Position numbers and translations under genes: made by a program. Positions 17,144 to 27,066 of a stretch of DNA of 64,000 bases are shown one piece after another. Source of the DNA: Aromatoleum toluclasticum ATCC 700605 (GTDB lineage: Bacteria > Pseudomonadota > Gammaproteobacteria > Burkholderiales > Rhodocyclaceae); the NCBI RefSeq assembly GCF_000378245.1, contig NZ_KB899513.1:1-64000 (forward strand), written 5' to 3'. Each line of letters opens with the position of its first letter. Positions within the stretch are counted from its first letter, which is position 1. The notes beneath the pieces are model-generated. The model did no database searches. It was not told the origin of the DNA and was given only the letters and a program-made list of their open reading frames with translations.

Positions 17144-18541
17144 ATGCCCAATAGACGACAATTTCTCGCGGGTGCAGGCTTGCTTGCGATCGGTGGGGTG
17201 GGCCGTGCTGCCTTGGCAGCTCTACCCGAGGTGGCCCTACGGCACAGTGCCGACACGGCGATGCCGCTGCAACCCGCCGATGGTGCTTCCTACAACCCAG
17301 TTGTGACCCTCAATGGCTGGACAGCACCATGGCGCATGAACGGCGGCGTCAAGGAGTTCCATCTTGTTGCGGAACCGGTCGAGCGCATCATCGCTCCGGG
17401 GATGACCGCGAGGTTGTGGGGATATAACGGCCAATCGCCGGGCCCCACCATTGAAGTGGTTGAAGGCGATCGGGTGCGCATTTTCGTCACGAACCGTCTC
17501 CCCGAGCATACGACGGTCCACTGGCACGGGCAACGTCTGCCCAACGGCATGGACGGGGTTGGGGGGCTGACGCAACCGCATATTCCTCCTGGCAAGACAT
17601 TCGTCTATGAATTCATCGCCCGCAGGCCGGGTACCTTTATGTACCACCCCCACGCCGACGAGATGGTGCAAATGGCGATGGGGATGATGGGGTTGTGGGT
17701 CACGCATCCGCGTAACCGGCATGCGCTGATCGACCCTGTTGACCGCGATTTTTGCTTCCTCTTGGGCGCGTTCGACGTAGAGCCCGGCAGCTATACCCCC
17801 AAGACCCATACGATGCTTGAATTCAACCTGTTTACGTTCAACAGCCGCGTCTTCCCGGGCATCGATTCGCTCAACGTGCGCCGTCGCGATCGCGTACGGA
17901 TTCGAATTGGCAACCTATCCATGACCAGCCATCCGATCCACCTGCATGGACACGAGTTCGAAGTGACGGGGACGGACGGTGGTCCGATCCCGAAGGAGGC
18001 TCGCTGGCCCGAAGTTACCGTCGACATCGCGGTTGGCCAGATGCGTCAGATCGAGTTCGTCGCTGACGAGGAAGGCGACTGGGCGCTGCATTGTCACAAG
18101 TCGCACCACACGATGAATGCGATGGGTCACGACGTACCGACAATGATTGGAGTCGATCACAGAGGTCTTGTCGAGCGCATCCAGAAACTCGTACCGGACT
18201 ATATGGCGATGGGCGAGCGCGGCATGGCTGAGATGGCCGAAATGGAGATGCCGCTGCCAGACAACACCCTGCCGATGATGACAGGCCAAGCGCAGTTCGG
18301 CGCAGTCGAGATGGGCGGCATGTTTACCGTCGTCAAGGTTCGGCGTGATCAGAGGCCAGGAGACTACTCGAACCCCGGGTGGTACAAACATCGGGCGGGG
18401 CGTGTCGCTCATGAGTGGGCAGGGGGTGTCATGGACCCGGCGCGGACACTCGATGCAGGTGGTCAATCAATGCCGGGGACTACCACCGGCTCTCCCGGAA
18501 CGATCAATGTTCGCCGGCCCAGACGTCACCCGGGGCACTGA
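17144..18541 (+). CDS. Multicopper oxidase (CopA/CueO-like copper oxidase)
   Basis: 465 residues with a Tat signal (RRQFL near residue 4). All copper ligand blocks are present: H126-W-H128-G, H168-P-H170, H263-P-I-H266-L-H268 and H316-C317-H318 ... H322 ... M324, giving one T1 and a trinuclear T2/T3 site. Such enzymes oxidise Cu(I) to Cu(II) in the periplasm. After residue about 330 a Met-rich stretch (MAMGERGMAEMAEMEMP) probably binds Cu(I). The last 35 residues, past GWYKH, look unusual and may reflect a late frameshift. The cupredoxin gene follows. Confidence 0.92.
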   Translation: MPNRRQFLAGAGLLAIGGVGRAALAALPEVALRHSADTAMPLQPADGASYNPVVTLNGWTAPWRMNGGVKEFHLVAEPVERIIAPGMTARLWGYNGQSPGPTIEVVEGDRVRIFVTNRLPEHTTVHWHGQRLPNGMDGVGGLTQPHIPPGKTFVYEFIARRPGTFMYHPHADEMVQMAMGMMGLWVTHPRNRHALIDPVDRDFCFLLGAFDVEPGSYTPKTHTMLEFNLFTFNSRVFPGIDSLNVRRRDRVRIRIGNLSMTSHPIHLHGHEFEVTGTDGGPIPKEARWPEVTVDIAVGQMRQIEFVADEEGDWALHCHKSHHTMNAMGHDVPTMIGVDHRGLVERIQKLVPDYMAMGERGMAEMAEMEMPLPDNTLPMMTGQAQFGAVEMGGMFTVVKVRRDQRPGDYSNPGWYKHRAGRVAHEWAGGVMDPARTLDAGGQSMPGTTTGSPGTINVRRPRRHPGH

Positions 18542-18606
18542 TGCTGGACCACTGCCCACTTCTTCCCGAACTGTATGAAATATTCGATTATGATAATGGA
18601 GAACCA

Positions 18607-19116
18607 ATGAGGTCACGACGTCATTTCTTGGCTACGAGCCTGTTCGCGACAGGCTCACTCTTTGCTGGTCGCGCAGCATTGGCTCACGGAGAAGCGACGC
18701 ACTCCGCCATCAGACCTGCGACGGTTAGTAATGAACAGAAGGACTGGGGGGTGGCCGGCGATCCGCGCGAGGCAAGTCGTACTGTCCCCATTCTAATAAC
18801 GAATGGAATGCGCTTCTCGCCCGATCGCATCGAAGTACGCCTTGGAGAAACGATCCGCTTTGTTCATCGCAACGTCGATAACGTTCTCCACGAAATGGTC
18901 ATCGGGACAAAGTGGGCACTCCATGAGCATGCTGAATTGATGACGAAGTTCCCCGGTATGGAGCATGACGCGCCGTGGATGACTCACGTTGCCCCGGGCG
19001 GGATGAGCGAAATCAATTGGACGTTCAATCGCCCCGGGCGCTTCGAGTTCGCCTGCCTGATCCCTGGTCATTACCAAGCGGGCATGATCGGTACGATCAT
19101 TGTGTCCCAAGCTTGA
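18607..19116 (+). CDS. Periplasmic cupredoxin (plastocyanin/azurin-like)
   Basis: 169 residues; GGAGAA precedes ATG 18607. A Tat-like signal (RSRRHFLAT) is cleaved around ALAHG. The cupredoxin domain has the T1 ligands in order: His in DNVLHEMVIG, then Cys-x4-His in ACLIPGHYQAGM with the axial Met after it. A Met/His loop (HEHAELMTKFPGMEHD) may bind extra copper. It probably shuttles electrons or copper for the oxidase just upstream. Confidence 0.88.
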   Translation: MRSRRHFLATSLFATGSLFAGRAALAHGEATHSAIRPATVSNEQKDWGVAGDPREASRTVPILITNGMRFSPDRIEVRLGETIRFVHRNVDNVLHEMVIGTKWALHEHAELMTKFPGMEHDAPWMTHVAPGGMSEINWTFNRPGRFEFACLIPGHYQAGMIGTIIVSQA

Positions 19117-19136
19117 GCCGATTGATCCATGCAAGC

Positions 19137-19190
19137 TGACAAAAAAGTAATTTTCCAGTCACCTTCTGGTTCAAATCGACTCTTCATACT
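19137..19190 (+). promoter_or_regulatory. Variant Cop/Cus box plus -10 (promoter of cusF-like gene)
   Basis: TGAC-N6-GTAAT at 19137-19151 is a degenerate dyad (the left half is only part-matched), but GTCA follows 6 nt later and CATACT lies exactly 33 nt after GTAAT (19185-19190), as in the other boxes. The preserved spacing is the reason for the call. Confidence 0.5.
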
Positions 19191-19222
19191 GAGTCTCAAT
19201 TAGTCACGACGCAGGATTTGTC

Positions 19223-19576
19223 ATGCTTACCCAACGCAATCTTCCGACCGTTGCGCTCCTCGCAGCACTCGCAATGGCCACTCCGACCTTTGCGTCGAAC
19301 GGCCACGATGCCCATCATGCTGGCGCTGCCGACAGCGGTAGCGAGGTCGTATCGGCGCTGTCTGACGGAACGATCAAGAAGATTGACAAGAGCACCGGCA
19401 AAATTACGATCAGCCACGGTCCGCTCGAAAATCTCGCCATGCCGGCAATGACGATGGTTTTCCGTGCCGCCGATGCATCCATGCTCGATCAGGTCAGAAT
19501 AGGCGACAAGGTCCGCTTCAGGGCCGAGCGCGTTGATGGCGTGTTCACTGTCACAAAGCTTGAAGCCGCAAACTGA
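19223..19576 (+). CDS. cusF: CusF-like periplasmic Cu(I)/Ag(I) chaperone
   Basis: 117 residues with signal peptide (cleaved near TFASN) and an N-terminal His patch (GHDAHHAG). The small beta-barrel has the ligand region SHGPLENLAMPAMTMVF. In E. coli CusF the ligands are a His and two Met in PxMTM plus a Trp that caps the metal; here the Trp position is Met, whereas the CusF domain fused to CusB in this window keeps Trp. It should deliver Cu(I) to the CusCBA pump encoded immediately downstream. Confidence 0.9.
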   Translation: MLTQRNLPTVALLAALAMATPTFASNGHDAHHAGAADSGSEVVSALSDGTIKKIDKSTGKITISHGPLENLAMPAMTMVFRAADASMLDQVRIGDKVRFRAERVDGVFTVTKLEAAN

Positions 19577-19666
19577 CGCCAGCGTCACCGGGAGGGGTGT
19601 AGTCCCGGACGCCGTGGGCACCTGTCATTTACGATTGTATCGGCCTCTATTTTCAAGTCGTTTCGG

Positions 19667-20956
19667 ATGAAAACGCATATTCTCGGCCTCCGTTCCTTGC
19701 ATAGAGTCGTAGGCATTACCGTGCTCGCCGCCAGTCTGGGGGCAGGCGCCGCACACGCCCAAACCCCCCCGTTGGGTGCCGATGTGGTCGGTCTGATAGA
19801 ACAGGCCCGCCTCAACAACCCGGCATTCGCGGGCGATCGCGCCGAAGCTGCCGCGGCCCGGGAACGGGTTGAACCGGCGGGCGCGCTGCCCGATCCGACC
19901 GTTCAGATTGAACTCATGGACTTCACTAACACGATGCGTGGGGGCTCGACGACACTTATTCCGGGCGAAGTTGGGGAAACGCGCTATCGCATCATCCAGT
20001 CATTACCGGGCTGGGGTAAGCGCGAACTAGCAGCGAACGCGGCAAGTGCGCGTGCTGATCAGGCCGATGCGAACCGCGACGCAGCATGGCGCAATCTTGC
20101 TGCAGAGATCAAGATTGCGTGGCTGCGTTACTACGCGGCCGATCGCGAGGCCGCACTGAACCGTGACGGACTCGCATTGCTGCAGAGCCTTGAGGAAATC
20201 ACGCTGTCGCGCTACCGACTCGGCCTGCTGCCGCAGCAGGCGGTATTGCGTGCGCAGCGTGAGATCACCTCTCAACGTCTTGCGCTTGTGGGCATCGAAC
20301 AGCGGCGCCGCGGTATGGCCTCGGCACTGAACGCATTGCTCGGACGTGCGCCGGGCAATGAACTTGCTTTGCCCCAGGATCCCGCGCCATTGCCACAGAC
20401 GCTCATCCTTGCGGACCTGGCCGAGCGCGCCCGTGCGACTAACCCAATGATTGCCGCCGAGGATCGCGGTATCGAGGCGGCGCGGATCGAGCGCGATCGA
20501 ACTTGGCGGGACCGATACCCGGACTTCAGTCTCGGCCTGACCAACAACCAACCTCGCGGCGGTGATCAATCCTGGGATGTGATGTTTGAGGTGATGATCC
20601 CGCTGCAGCAGTCCGCTCGTCGAGCGCGCGAACGTGAGGCGACGCTGATGGTCACTGCCGCTGACGCAAAGCGCGCCGCGGCCGAGTCGAAGCTGCTGGG
20701 CGAGCTTGGCAGTGCCTACGCGACGTACGCGAGCGGCCGTGAAACGCTGCAACTGTTGCGCGGGACGCTCATGCCGCAAGCTGAGGCGACACGGGATGCA
20801 ACGCGCGCCGCATTCGCGACGGGGCGTGTCGACTTCGATACCGTGCTCGAAGCCGAGCGCCAACTCGTCGATACGCGCATGGCGATGCTGCAGGCCGACG
20901 TTGACACTCGGATGGCGCTTGCTGAACTTGAAAAACTTGCAGGAGATATGCCTTGA
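19667..20956 (+). CDS. cusC: CusC-like outer-membrane efflux channel
   Basis: 429 residues with an N-terminal signal (cleaved after AHAQ). Two OEP repeats of the TolC family are present (LLQSLEEITLSRYRLGLLPQ in the first; EATRDATRAAFATGRVDFDT in the second). There is no lipobox Cys, unlike E. coli CusC. The stop overlaps the TTG start of the fusion-protein gene, so cusC, cusB and cusA form a tight operon that should export Cu(I)/Ag(I) from the periplasm out of the cell. Confidence 0.88.
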   Translation: MKTHILGLRSLHRVVGITVLAASLGAGAAHAQTPPLGADVVGLIEQARLNNPAFAGDRAEAAAARERVEPAGALPDPTVQIELMDFTNTMRGGSTTLIPGEVGETRYRIIQSLPGWGKRELAANAASARADQADANRDAAWRNLAAEIKIAWLRYYAADREAALNRDGLALLQSLEEITLSRYRLGLLPQQAVLRAQREITSQRLALVGIEQRRRGMASALNALLGRAPGNELALPQDPAPLPQTLILADLAERARATNPMIAAEDRGIEAARIERDRTWRDRYPDFSLGLTNNQPRGGDQSWDVMFEVMIPLQQSARRAREREATLMVTAADAKRAAAESKLLGELGSAYATYASGRETLQLLRGTLMPQAEATRDATRAAFATGRVDFDTVLEAERQLVDTRMAMLQADVDTRMALAELEKLAGDMP

Positions 20957-22551
20957 AGCCCGGCGTACAACTTTCCTTGGCTGCTGCGGCGGTCGCGCTC
21001 GCGTTGGGCGCCGGTTACTGGGCGGGTAATCGCGCCGATAGACAGGATCCGGTAACGGGTAGCCACGTGGTCGGTGCGGGCGAGGCCGCGCCAGCAGGTG
21101 GGACGCCATCGAGTGGAACTGGCGAACGCAAGGTCCTCTACTACCGCAACCCAATGGGGCTGCCCGACACCTCGCCCGTGCCGAAGAAGGACTCAATGGG
21201 TATGAACTACATCCCGGTGTATGCCGACGATAAGCCTGACGATAGCGGAGTGGTCGTCGTGAGCCCCGCCCGCGTGCAGACTCTCGGCGTCAAAACGGCG
21301 GTCGCCGAAATGCGCGTCGTCGATGCGGTAGTGCGTGCGGCCGGACGTATCGAGCTCAACGAGCGCGCGATCGTGGATGTCGCGCCGCGTTTCGAAGGCT
21401 GGATCGAGCGCCTGTATGTGAATGCCGTCGGAGATCCGGTACGTCGCGGGCAGCCGCTCTTCACGATCTACAGCCCGGAACTGCAATCGGCTGGCGAGGA
21501 GCTGCGCATCGCCGAGCGACTGCAGCGCGACAGCGCGTCCACCGATACTGTCGCTGCCGACGCTGCTCGTCGGCTCGCCGATGCGACGCGGGCGCGCCTG
21601 CGCAACTGGGACATCGCCGCGCCCGCGAGTGGCGAGACGCCGCAGCGCCAGACTTTCCATTCACCGACGAACGGCGTCGTGCTTGAGAAGAAGGCGGTGC
21701 AGGGCACCCGCTTCATGCCCGGCGACGCGGTCTATCGCATCGCCGACCTGTCGAAGGTCTGGATCATCGCCGACATCTACGAGCGCGACCTCGCCCGCAT
21801 CCGGGTTGGCCAGTTGGCGTCGGTCACGCTCGACGCCTTCCCGGACCGCCGCTTCGAGGCGAAGGTCGGCTATCTCTACCCAACGCTAAATACCGAAACG
21901 CGCAGCACACAAGTCCGCCTCGAACTTGACAACCGCGACGGCCTGCTGCGCCCGGGGATGTTCGCGCACGTTGACCTCGCGTCCGGCGTGGCGACCCAGC
22001 GAGTAACCGTGCCGACTTCAGCGGTAATCGACGACGGCAAGCGCCAGGTTGTGCTGCTCGCGCTCGACGAAGGACGCTTCAAGCCGCAACCGGTGCGCAT
22101 CGGCCAGCGCGGCAAGGAATACGTCGAAGTGACGGACGGCGTGCAGGCGGGCGATCGTGTTGTCGTGTCGGCGAATTTCCTGATCGACTCCGAAAGCCAG
22201 CTCAAGGCCGCTTTGTCGAACCTGACCGATGCCACGGCGGCAGAAGGTGGGGGATCGTCCGCAGCAGCGCAGATCTACCGCGGGGAAGGTACCTTCGACG
22301 CGCTCGATGACGCTGCCGGCACCGTGTCATTGACGCACGGCGACATTCCCGCGCTGCAGTGGCCTGCGATGACGATGGACTTCGGAATCGCATCGAAGGA
22401 TCTCGCTGCCGGAGTTGCGCCAGGCACAAAGGTGCGCTTCGAGTTCATACAGCGCGCGCCTGGCGAATTCGTGGTTACCCGGATTGAGAAATCTGCACCG
22501 GCGGCCGCTAGCGAGCCGGTGGCACCGGCCCCAGCGCACGGAGGGCACTAA
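20953..22551 (+). CDS. cusB: CusB-like membrane fusion protein with HMBD and fused CusF domain
   Basis: 532 residues from TTG 20953 (overlapping the cusC stop). After an N-terminal membrane anchor comes a heavy-metal-binding domain (YYRNPMGLPDTSPVPKKDSM, then GMNYIPVY), the barrel-sandwich hybrid and alpha-hairpin of MFPs, and the membrane-proximal domain. The C-terminal 90 residues are a CusF domain (LTHGDIPALQWPAMTMDF) ending in a His tail (HGGH). E. coli CusB lacks this fusion. It links CusA to CusC and probably hands on Cu(I). Confidence 0.92.
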   Translation: MKPGVQLSLAAAAVALALGAGYWAGNRADRQDPVTGSHVVGAGEAAPAGGTPSSGTGERKVLYYRNPMGLPDTSPVPKKDSMGMNYIPVYADDKPDDSGVVVVSPARVQTLGVKTAVAEMRVVDAVVRAAGRIELNERAIVDVAPRFEGWIERLYVNAVGDPVRRGQPLFTIYSPELQSAGEELRIAERLQRDSASTDTVAADAARRLADATRARLRNWDIAAPASGETPQRQTFHSPTNGVVLEKKAVQGTRFMPGDAVYRIADLSKVWIIADIYERDLARIRVGQLASVTLDAFPDRRFEAKVGYLYPTLNTETRSTQVRLELDNRDGLLRPGMFAHVDLASGVATQRVTVPTSAVIDDGKRQVVLLALDEGRFKPQPVRIGQRGKEYVEVTDGVQAGDRVVVSANFLIDSESQLKAALSNLTDATAAEGGGSSAAAQIYRGEGTFDALDDAAGTVSLTHGDIPALQWPAMTMDFGIASKDLAAGVAPGTKVRFEFIQRAPGEFVVTRIEKSAPAAASEPVAPAPAHGGH

Positions 22552-22552
22552 C

Positions 22553-25500
22553 ATGCTCGGCCGGCTGATCGACTGGTCTTCCCGCAACATTTTCCTGATT
22601 TTGCTCGGGACACTGTTCCTGATTGGTGGCGGGATCTACGCGGTCAAAAATACGCCGCTCGACGCGCTGCCGGATTTGTCGGACGTTCAGGTCATCGTCT
22701 TCACCGACTTCCCGGGCCAGGCGCCGCAAGTCGTCGAGGACCAGGTAACTTACCCGCTTACCACCTCGATGCTTGCGGTGCCGCGCGCGAAAGTCGTGCG
22801 CGGCTTCTCGATGTTCGGCGCGTCGTATGTCTATGTGATCTTCGAGGACGGCACCGATATCTACTGGGCGCGCTCGCGCGTCCTTGAGTACCTCAGTACC
22901 GTTGCCGGCCGGCTACCCGCCGGGGTGGCGCCACAGATCGGCCCGGATGCGACCGGTGTCGGCTGGGTCTATCAGTACGCGATAACCGGCAAGAATTTGT
23001 CGCTCGCTGAGACGCGCAGCTTGCAGGACTGGTACGTGCGCTACCAACTGACGAAGGCCGGCGGTGTGTCCGAAGTCGCGAGCATCGGCGGCTTCGTGCG
23101 CGAATATCAGGTCACCGTCGATCCCCACCGGCTTGCGACCTTCGGCCTTGCGCTTGACGAGGTCAGCAAGGTGATCCGCGACTCGAACCGCGACGTCGGT
23201 GGGCGTGTCATCGAGATGGCTGAAAAAGAATTCATGATCCGCGGTCGCGGTTACCTGCGGGGCGTGCAGGACATCGAGGCGCTCGTTCTGAAGACCGTAG
23301 GTGGCACTCCCGTGCGCATCGTCGATGTCGCACGGGTCGAGCTGGTTCCGGCCGAGCGCCGCGGTATCGCCGAGCTCAACGGCGAAGGCGAAGTGGCGTC
23401 CGGCATCGTCATGGCGCGATTTGGCCAGAACGCCCTCGATGTGATCGCCAACGTCAAGGCGAAGATCGCTGAGATCACGCCCGGGTTGCCCGAGGGGACC
23501 GAGATTGTCCCCGTCTATGATCGCTCGACGCTGATCGAGCGCGCGATCGCGAACCTGAAATGGACGCTGCTCGAGGAAAGCCTGATCGTCGCCGCGGTCT
23601 GCGTGATCTTCCTTCTGCATGTGCGCAGTGCGCTCGTTGCCATCATCACACTACCGCTTGGCATCTTGATCGCATTCATCGCGATGCGCTCGCTCAATTT
23701 GGGCTCAAATATCATGAGCCTCGGTGGCATCGCGATTGCGATCGGTGCGATGGTTGACGCTGCGATCGTCATGATCGAAAACGCCCACAAACGCATAGAG
23801 CACCTCCCCGAGGGAGCGACGCAGACGCAGCGCCGTGAGGCAATTATCCGTGCCTGCAAGGAAGTCGGCCCGGCACTGTTCTTCTCGCTCCTGATCATCA
23901 CCGTCTCCTTCCTGCCCGTGTTTACGCTCGAAGGCCAGGAAGGCCGTATGTTCTCGCCGCTCGCGTTCACGAAGACCTTCGCGATGGCCGGCGCGGCACT
24001 GTTGTCCGTGACGCTCGTGCCGGTGTTGATGCTGTTCTTCGTGCGCGGCCGCATCCTGCCGGAGGCGAAGAATCCGGTGAACCGGGTGCTGATCTGGCTC
24101 TATCGTCCGATCATCGCCTGGGTGATGCGCCACAAGGTCCTCACGATCGTGGCCGCACTGGTGACGATGGCGGCAACTGTTTTTCCGGCGCGACAACTCG
24201 GCTCGGAGTTCATGCCGACACTCAACGAAGGCACGCTGTTCTACATGCCTGCGGCACTGCCTGGAATGTCGGTGACCGAAGCGGGTCGCCTGCTCGCGAC
24301 GACGAACCGCATCATCAAGACTTTCCCCGAAGTCGAGTCTGTGTATGGCAAGGCCGGGCGTGCGCTGTCGGCGACCGACCCGGCGCCGCTCGAGATGTTC
24401 GAGACGGTCGTCAACCTCAAACCGCAAGCCGAGTGGCGCCCCGGCATGACGACCGACAAGCTGATCGCCGAGATGGACGCCGCGCTGAAATTTCCCGGCG
24501 TCGCGAACTCGTGGACGATGCCGATCAAGGCGCGCCTCGACATGCTTTCAACCGGGATCCGGACCCCGATCGGTGTCAAGGTGTTCGGCAAGGATCTGGA
24601 CACCATCGAGAAGGTTGCGAAAGCGATTGAGGCGGCGGTCAGGAACGTCCCGGGTGCGAGTAGCGCGTACGCCGAGCGCGTTACCGGCGGCTATTACGTC
24701 GACATCGTGCCACTGCGCGATCAACTCGCGCGCTACGGCCTGTCGGTCGGGGCCGTGCAGGAAGTTGTCGCAACCGCGCTGGGCGGCGACATGGTGACGA
24801 CGGCGGTCGAGGGCCTCGAGCGATACAACGTCAGCGTGCGGTATCCGCGCGATCTGCGCGATGACCCGCAACGCATTGCCGCCGAAGTGTATGTGCCGAC
24901 CATGAGCGGACCGATTCCCCTCGGCCAGCTCGCGGAGATCCGGCTCACGCGCGGTTCGCCTGGCATTCGAACCGAAAATGCGCTGCTGGCTGCCTATGTC
25001 TATGTGGACACCCGTGATGCCGACCTTGGTGCGTTCGTCAAACGTGCACAGCAAGCGGTCGCCGAGCAAGTCACATTCCCGCCTGGCTATTACGCCACCT
25101 GGAGTGGTCAGTTCGAGTACATGGAGCGAGCGAAGGAGAAGATGAAGATTGTGCTGCCGCTGACAATCGGCCTCATCTTCGTGCTTCTGTATCTCAATTT
25201 CCGACGTCTCACTGAAACATTGATCGTGATGCTGTCGGTTCCGTTCGCTCTCATTGGCGGCGTGTGGCTGATGTGGTGGCTAAATTATCAGATCAGTGTG
25301 GCGGTCGCGGTTGGGTTCATTGCGCTGGCCGGTGTCGCTGCCGAGACAGGGGTGATCATGCTGATCTATCTCGACCATGCATGGGAGGCGATCAAGGCGA
25401 AGCGTGTTGCCGACGGCCAAGAGCCCTCAGTCGTAGACCTCTATGAGGCCATCATGGAGGGCGCCGTCGAGCGTGTGCGGCCAAAGATGATGACTGTCGT

Positions 25501-25726
25501 TGCCATCATGGCGGGTCTGCTGCCAATCATGTGGAGTAGCGGCACCGGGTCCGAGGTCATGAGCCGCATTGCAGCGCCGATGGTCGGGGGGATGATTTCG
25601 TCGACCGTTCTGACCCTCGGCGTGATCCCGGCGCTCTATGCGTTGGTCAAACAGTGGCAACTGAGACGAGGCCGCGAAGTGCGGCCCGCGTCGGACGCCC
25701 CAGCCCCCGTCGCCGCGAACATATGA
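22553..25726 (+). CDS. cusA: CusA-like RND efflux pump for Cu(I)/Ag(I)
   Basis: 1057 residues, start MLGRLIDWSSRN. It has twelve TM helices and two large periplasmic loops. The three methionines of the E. coli CusA metal site are conserved: M565 (LFYMPAALPG), M615 (PLEMFETVV) and M664 (RLDMLSTGI). The TM4 proton-relay signature AIGAMVDAAIVMIEN is the monovalent-metal (HME4) type. It is driven by the proton motive force and works with CusB and CusC. The stop overlaps an ATG leading to the next channel gene. Confidence 0.95.
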   Translation: MLGRLIDWSSRNIFLILLGTLFLIGGGIYAVKNTPLDALPDLSDVQVIVFTDFPGQAPQVVEDQVTYPLTTSMLAVPRAKVVRGFSMFGASYVYVIFEDGTDIYWARSRVLEYLSTVAGRLPAGVAPQIGPDATGVGWVYQYAITGKNLSLAETRSLQDWYVRYQLTKAGGVSEVASIGGFVREYQVTVDPHRLATFGLALDEVSKVIRDSNRDVGGRVIEMAEKEFMIRGRGYLRGVQDIEALVLKTVGGTPVRIVDVARVELVPAERRGIAELNGEGEVASGIVMARFGQNALDVIANVKAKIAEITPGLPEGTEIVPVYDRSTLIERAIANLKWTLLEESLIVAAVCVIFLLHVRSALVAIITLPLGILIAFIAMRSLNLGSNIMSLGGIAIAIGAMVDAAIVMIENAHKRIEHLPEGATQTQRREAIIRACKEVGPALFFSLLIITVSFLPVFTLEGQEGRMFSPLAFTKTFAMAGAALLSVTLVPVLMLFFVRGRILPEAKNPVNRVLIWLYRPIIAWVMRHKVLTIVAALVTMAATVFPARQLGSEFMPTLNEGTLFYMPAALPGMSVTEAGRLLATTNRIIKTFPEVESVYGKAGRALSATDPAPLEMFETVVNLKPQAEWRPGMTTDKLIAEMDAALKFPGVANSWTMPIKARLDMLSTGIRTPIGVKVFGKDLDTIEKVAKAIEAAVRNVPGASSAYAERVTGGYYVDIVPLRDQLARYGLSVGAVQEVVATALGGDMVTTAVEGLERYNVSVRYPRDLRDDPQRIAAEVYVPTMSGPIPLGQLAEIRLTRGSPGIRTENALLAAYVYVDTRDADLGAFVKRAQQAVAEQVTFPPGYYATWSGQFEYMERAKEKMKIVLPLTIGLIFVLLYLNFRRLTETLIVMLSVPFALIGGVWLMWWLNYQISVAVAVGFIALAGVAAETGVIMLIYLDHAWEAIKAKRVADGQEPSVVDLYEAIMEGAVERVRPKMMTVVAIMAGLLPIMWSSGTGSEVMSRIAAPMVGGMISSTVLTLGVIPALYALVKQWQLRRGREVRPASDAPAPVAANI

Positions 25727-25821
25727 GCAGCAAGAATACACAGGTTACCCGCGCCAGACGGGTAAGCAGCGCCATGCCGTCACTGCATACTGCCGCCCGG
25801 ACAGTCGCCGAGATATTGTCG

Positions 25822-27066
25822 ATGACTTTTCGGCGGACACGCTCGATGCGCCGCATCGTGCTGCTCGGGCTCGCAGTCTCATGTCCCGCCGCAGCCCAGC
25901 AGGCCGCTCTTCACGCGTCAGGAGAGGCCGGTACGCAGAGCATCCGGCACGCTGTCGAAGCGGCATGGCAGCGTAGTGCAGACGGTCGTGCAGCGGCAGC
26001 CCGGCGCGACGAAGCGGTTGCTCGGCGCGATGCTGCAACCAGCTGGACGCCCGAACCGCCCACCTTCACGCTGTCTCAGCGCAGTGACCGCCTCCACCGC
26101 AATGACGGCCAGCACGAGGTCGAGGCGGAGTTGGAGGTGCCGTTGTGGATGCCCGGGACACGTGCTGCTGCCTCGGCACTTGCAGACGCGCAAGGCGATG
26201 AACTGGAAGCGCGTTTGGCGCTGGCCCGACTGAAACTCGCCGGCGAAGTGCGTGAAGCCGTGTGGTCATTGCGGCTTGCGCAAAACGATCTGGACGCGAA
26301 CCAGCGCCGCGTCGCCGAGGCCGAAGTACTCGCCGCCGATGTGCAGCGTCGGGTCGTGGCCGGCGACCTCGCCCGCATCGATGCCAACAGTGCGCAGGCT
26401 GCAGTGCAGCAGGCCCGTGCGGCAATGGCCGAAGCACGGGCCCGCCTGCTGCGCGAGCAGAGGCTCTATTCGGCATTGACGGGCCTTCCCCAACCCCCCG
26501 TGGATCGCGAAGCGGATACGGTGGCAGCCGAACTCGACAGTCATCCGGCCCTGATCGCCAGACGCCGTGCTGCAGAACTGGCGCGCGCTCACCTCCACCA
26601 AGCCAGCACGGCAACTCGCGACGCACCTGAGCTCATCCTCGGAGTGACCAGCGAACGCGGGGAGTTCGGTGAGCGCTATACGAACACAACCACGGTCGGC
26701 ATCCGTGTGCCCTTTGGCACCGATGCACGCAATCGCCCGCAGATCAGCGCTGCGAATGCGGAACTCATCGACGCGGAGACGACATTCGCGCTCGAGCGCG
26801 AACGCCTCCGCGCAGAACTCGATGCCACCCGCGACGAATTTGATCAGGCTCGTCGCGTCGAGTCCTTTGCCGCCGAGCGTGCTCGCCTTGCGGCAGACAG
26901 CCGGCAACTGGTTGCCAAAGCTTTCGAACTCGGCCAAGTGGATCTTCCGACCCGTCTGCGCGCCGAGAACGAATATTTCGATGCTGAACTTGCGCTAAGC
27001 CGCGCGCGTAGCGAAGCCGGCCGAGCCGCTTCCCGATTCCAACAAGCCAACGGACTGTTGCCATGA
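25822..27066 (+). CDS. CzcC-like outer-membrane efflux channel (operon 1)
   Basis: 414 residues if started at ATG 25822; in-frame ATGs at 25723 (overlapping the cusA stop) and 25846 are alternatives. A signal peptide MRRIVLLGLAVSCPAAAQ is visible. OEP repeats include QSIRHAVEAAWQRSADGRAA, LHRNDGQHEVEAELEVPLW and VGIRVPFGTDARNRP. It is paralogous to the channel at 56649-57911 and followed by the same genes in the same order. It is the exit duct of the first Czc-type pump. Confidence 0.87.
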   Translation: MTFRRTRSMRRIVLLGLAVSCPAAAQQAALHASGEAGTQSIRHAVEAAWQRSADGRAAAARRDEAVARRDAATSWTPEPPTFTLSQRSDRLHRNDGQHEVEAELEVPLWMPGTRAAASALADAQGDELEARLALARLKLAGEVREAVWSLRLAQNDLDANQRRVAEAEVLAADVQRRVVAGDLARIDANSAQAAVQQARAAMAEARARLLREQRLYSALTGLPQPPVDREADTVAAELDSHPALIARRRAAELARAHLHQASTATRDAPELILGVTSERGEFGERYTNTTTVGIRVPFGTDARNRPQISAANAELIDAETTFALERERLRAELDATRDEFDQARRVESFAAERARLAADSRQLVAKAFELGQVDLPTRLRAENEYFDAELALSRARSEAGRAASRFQQANGLLP

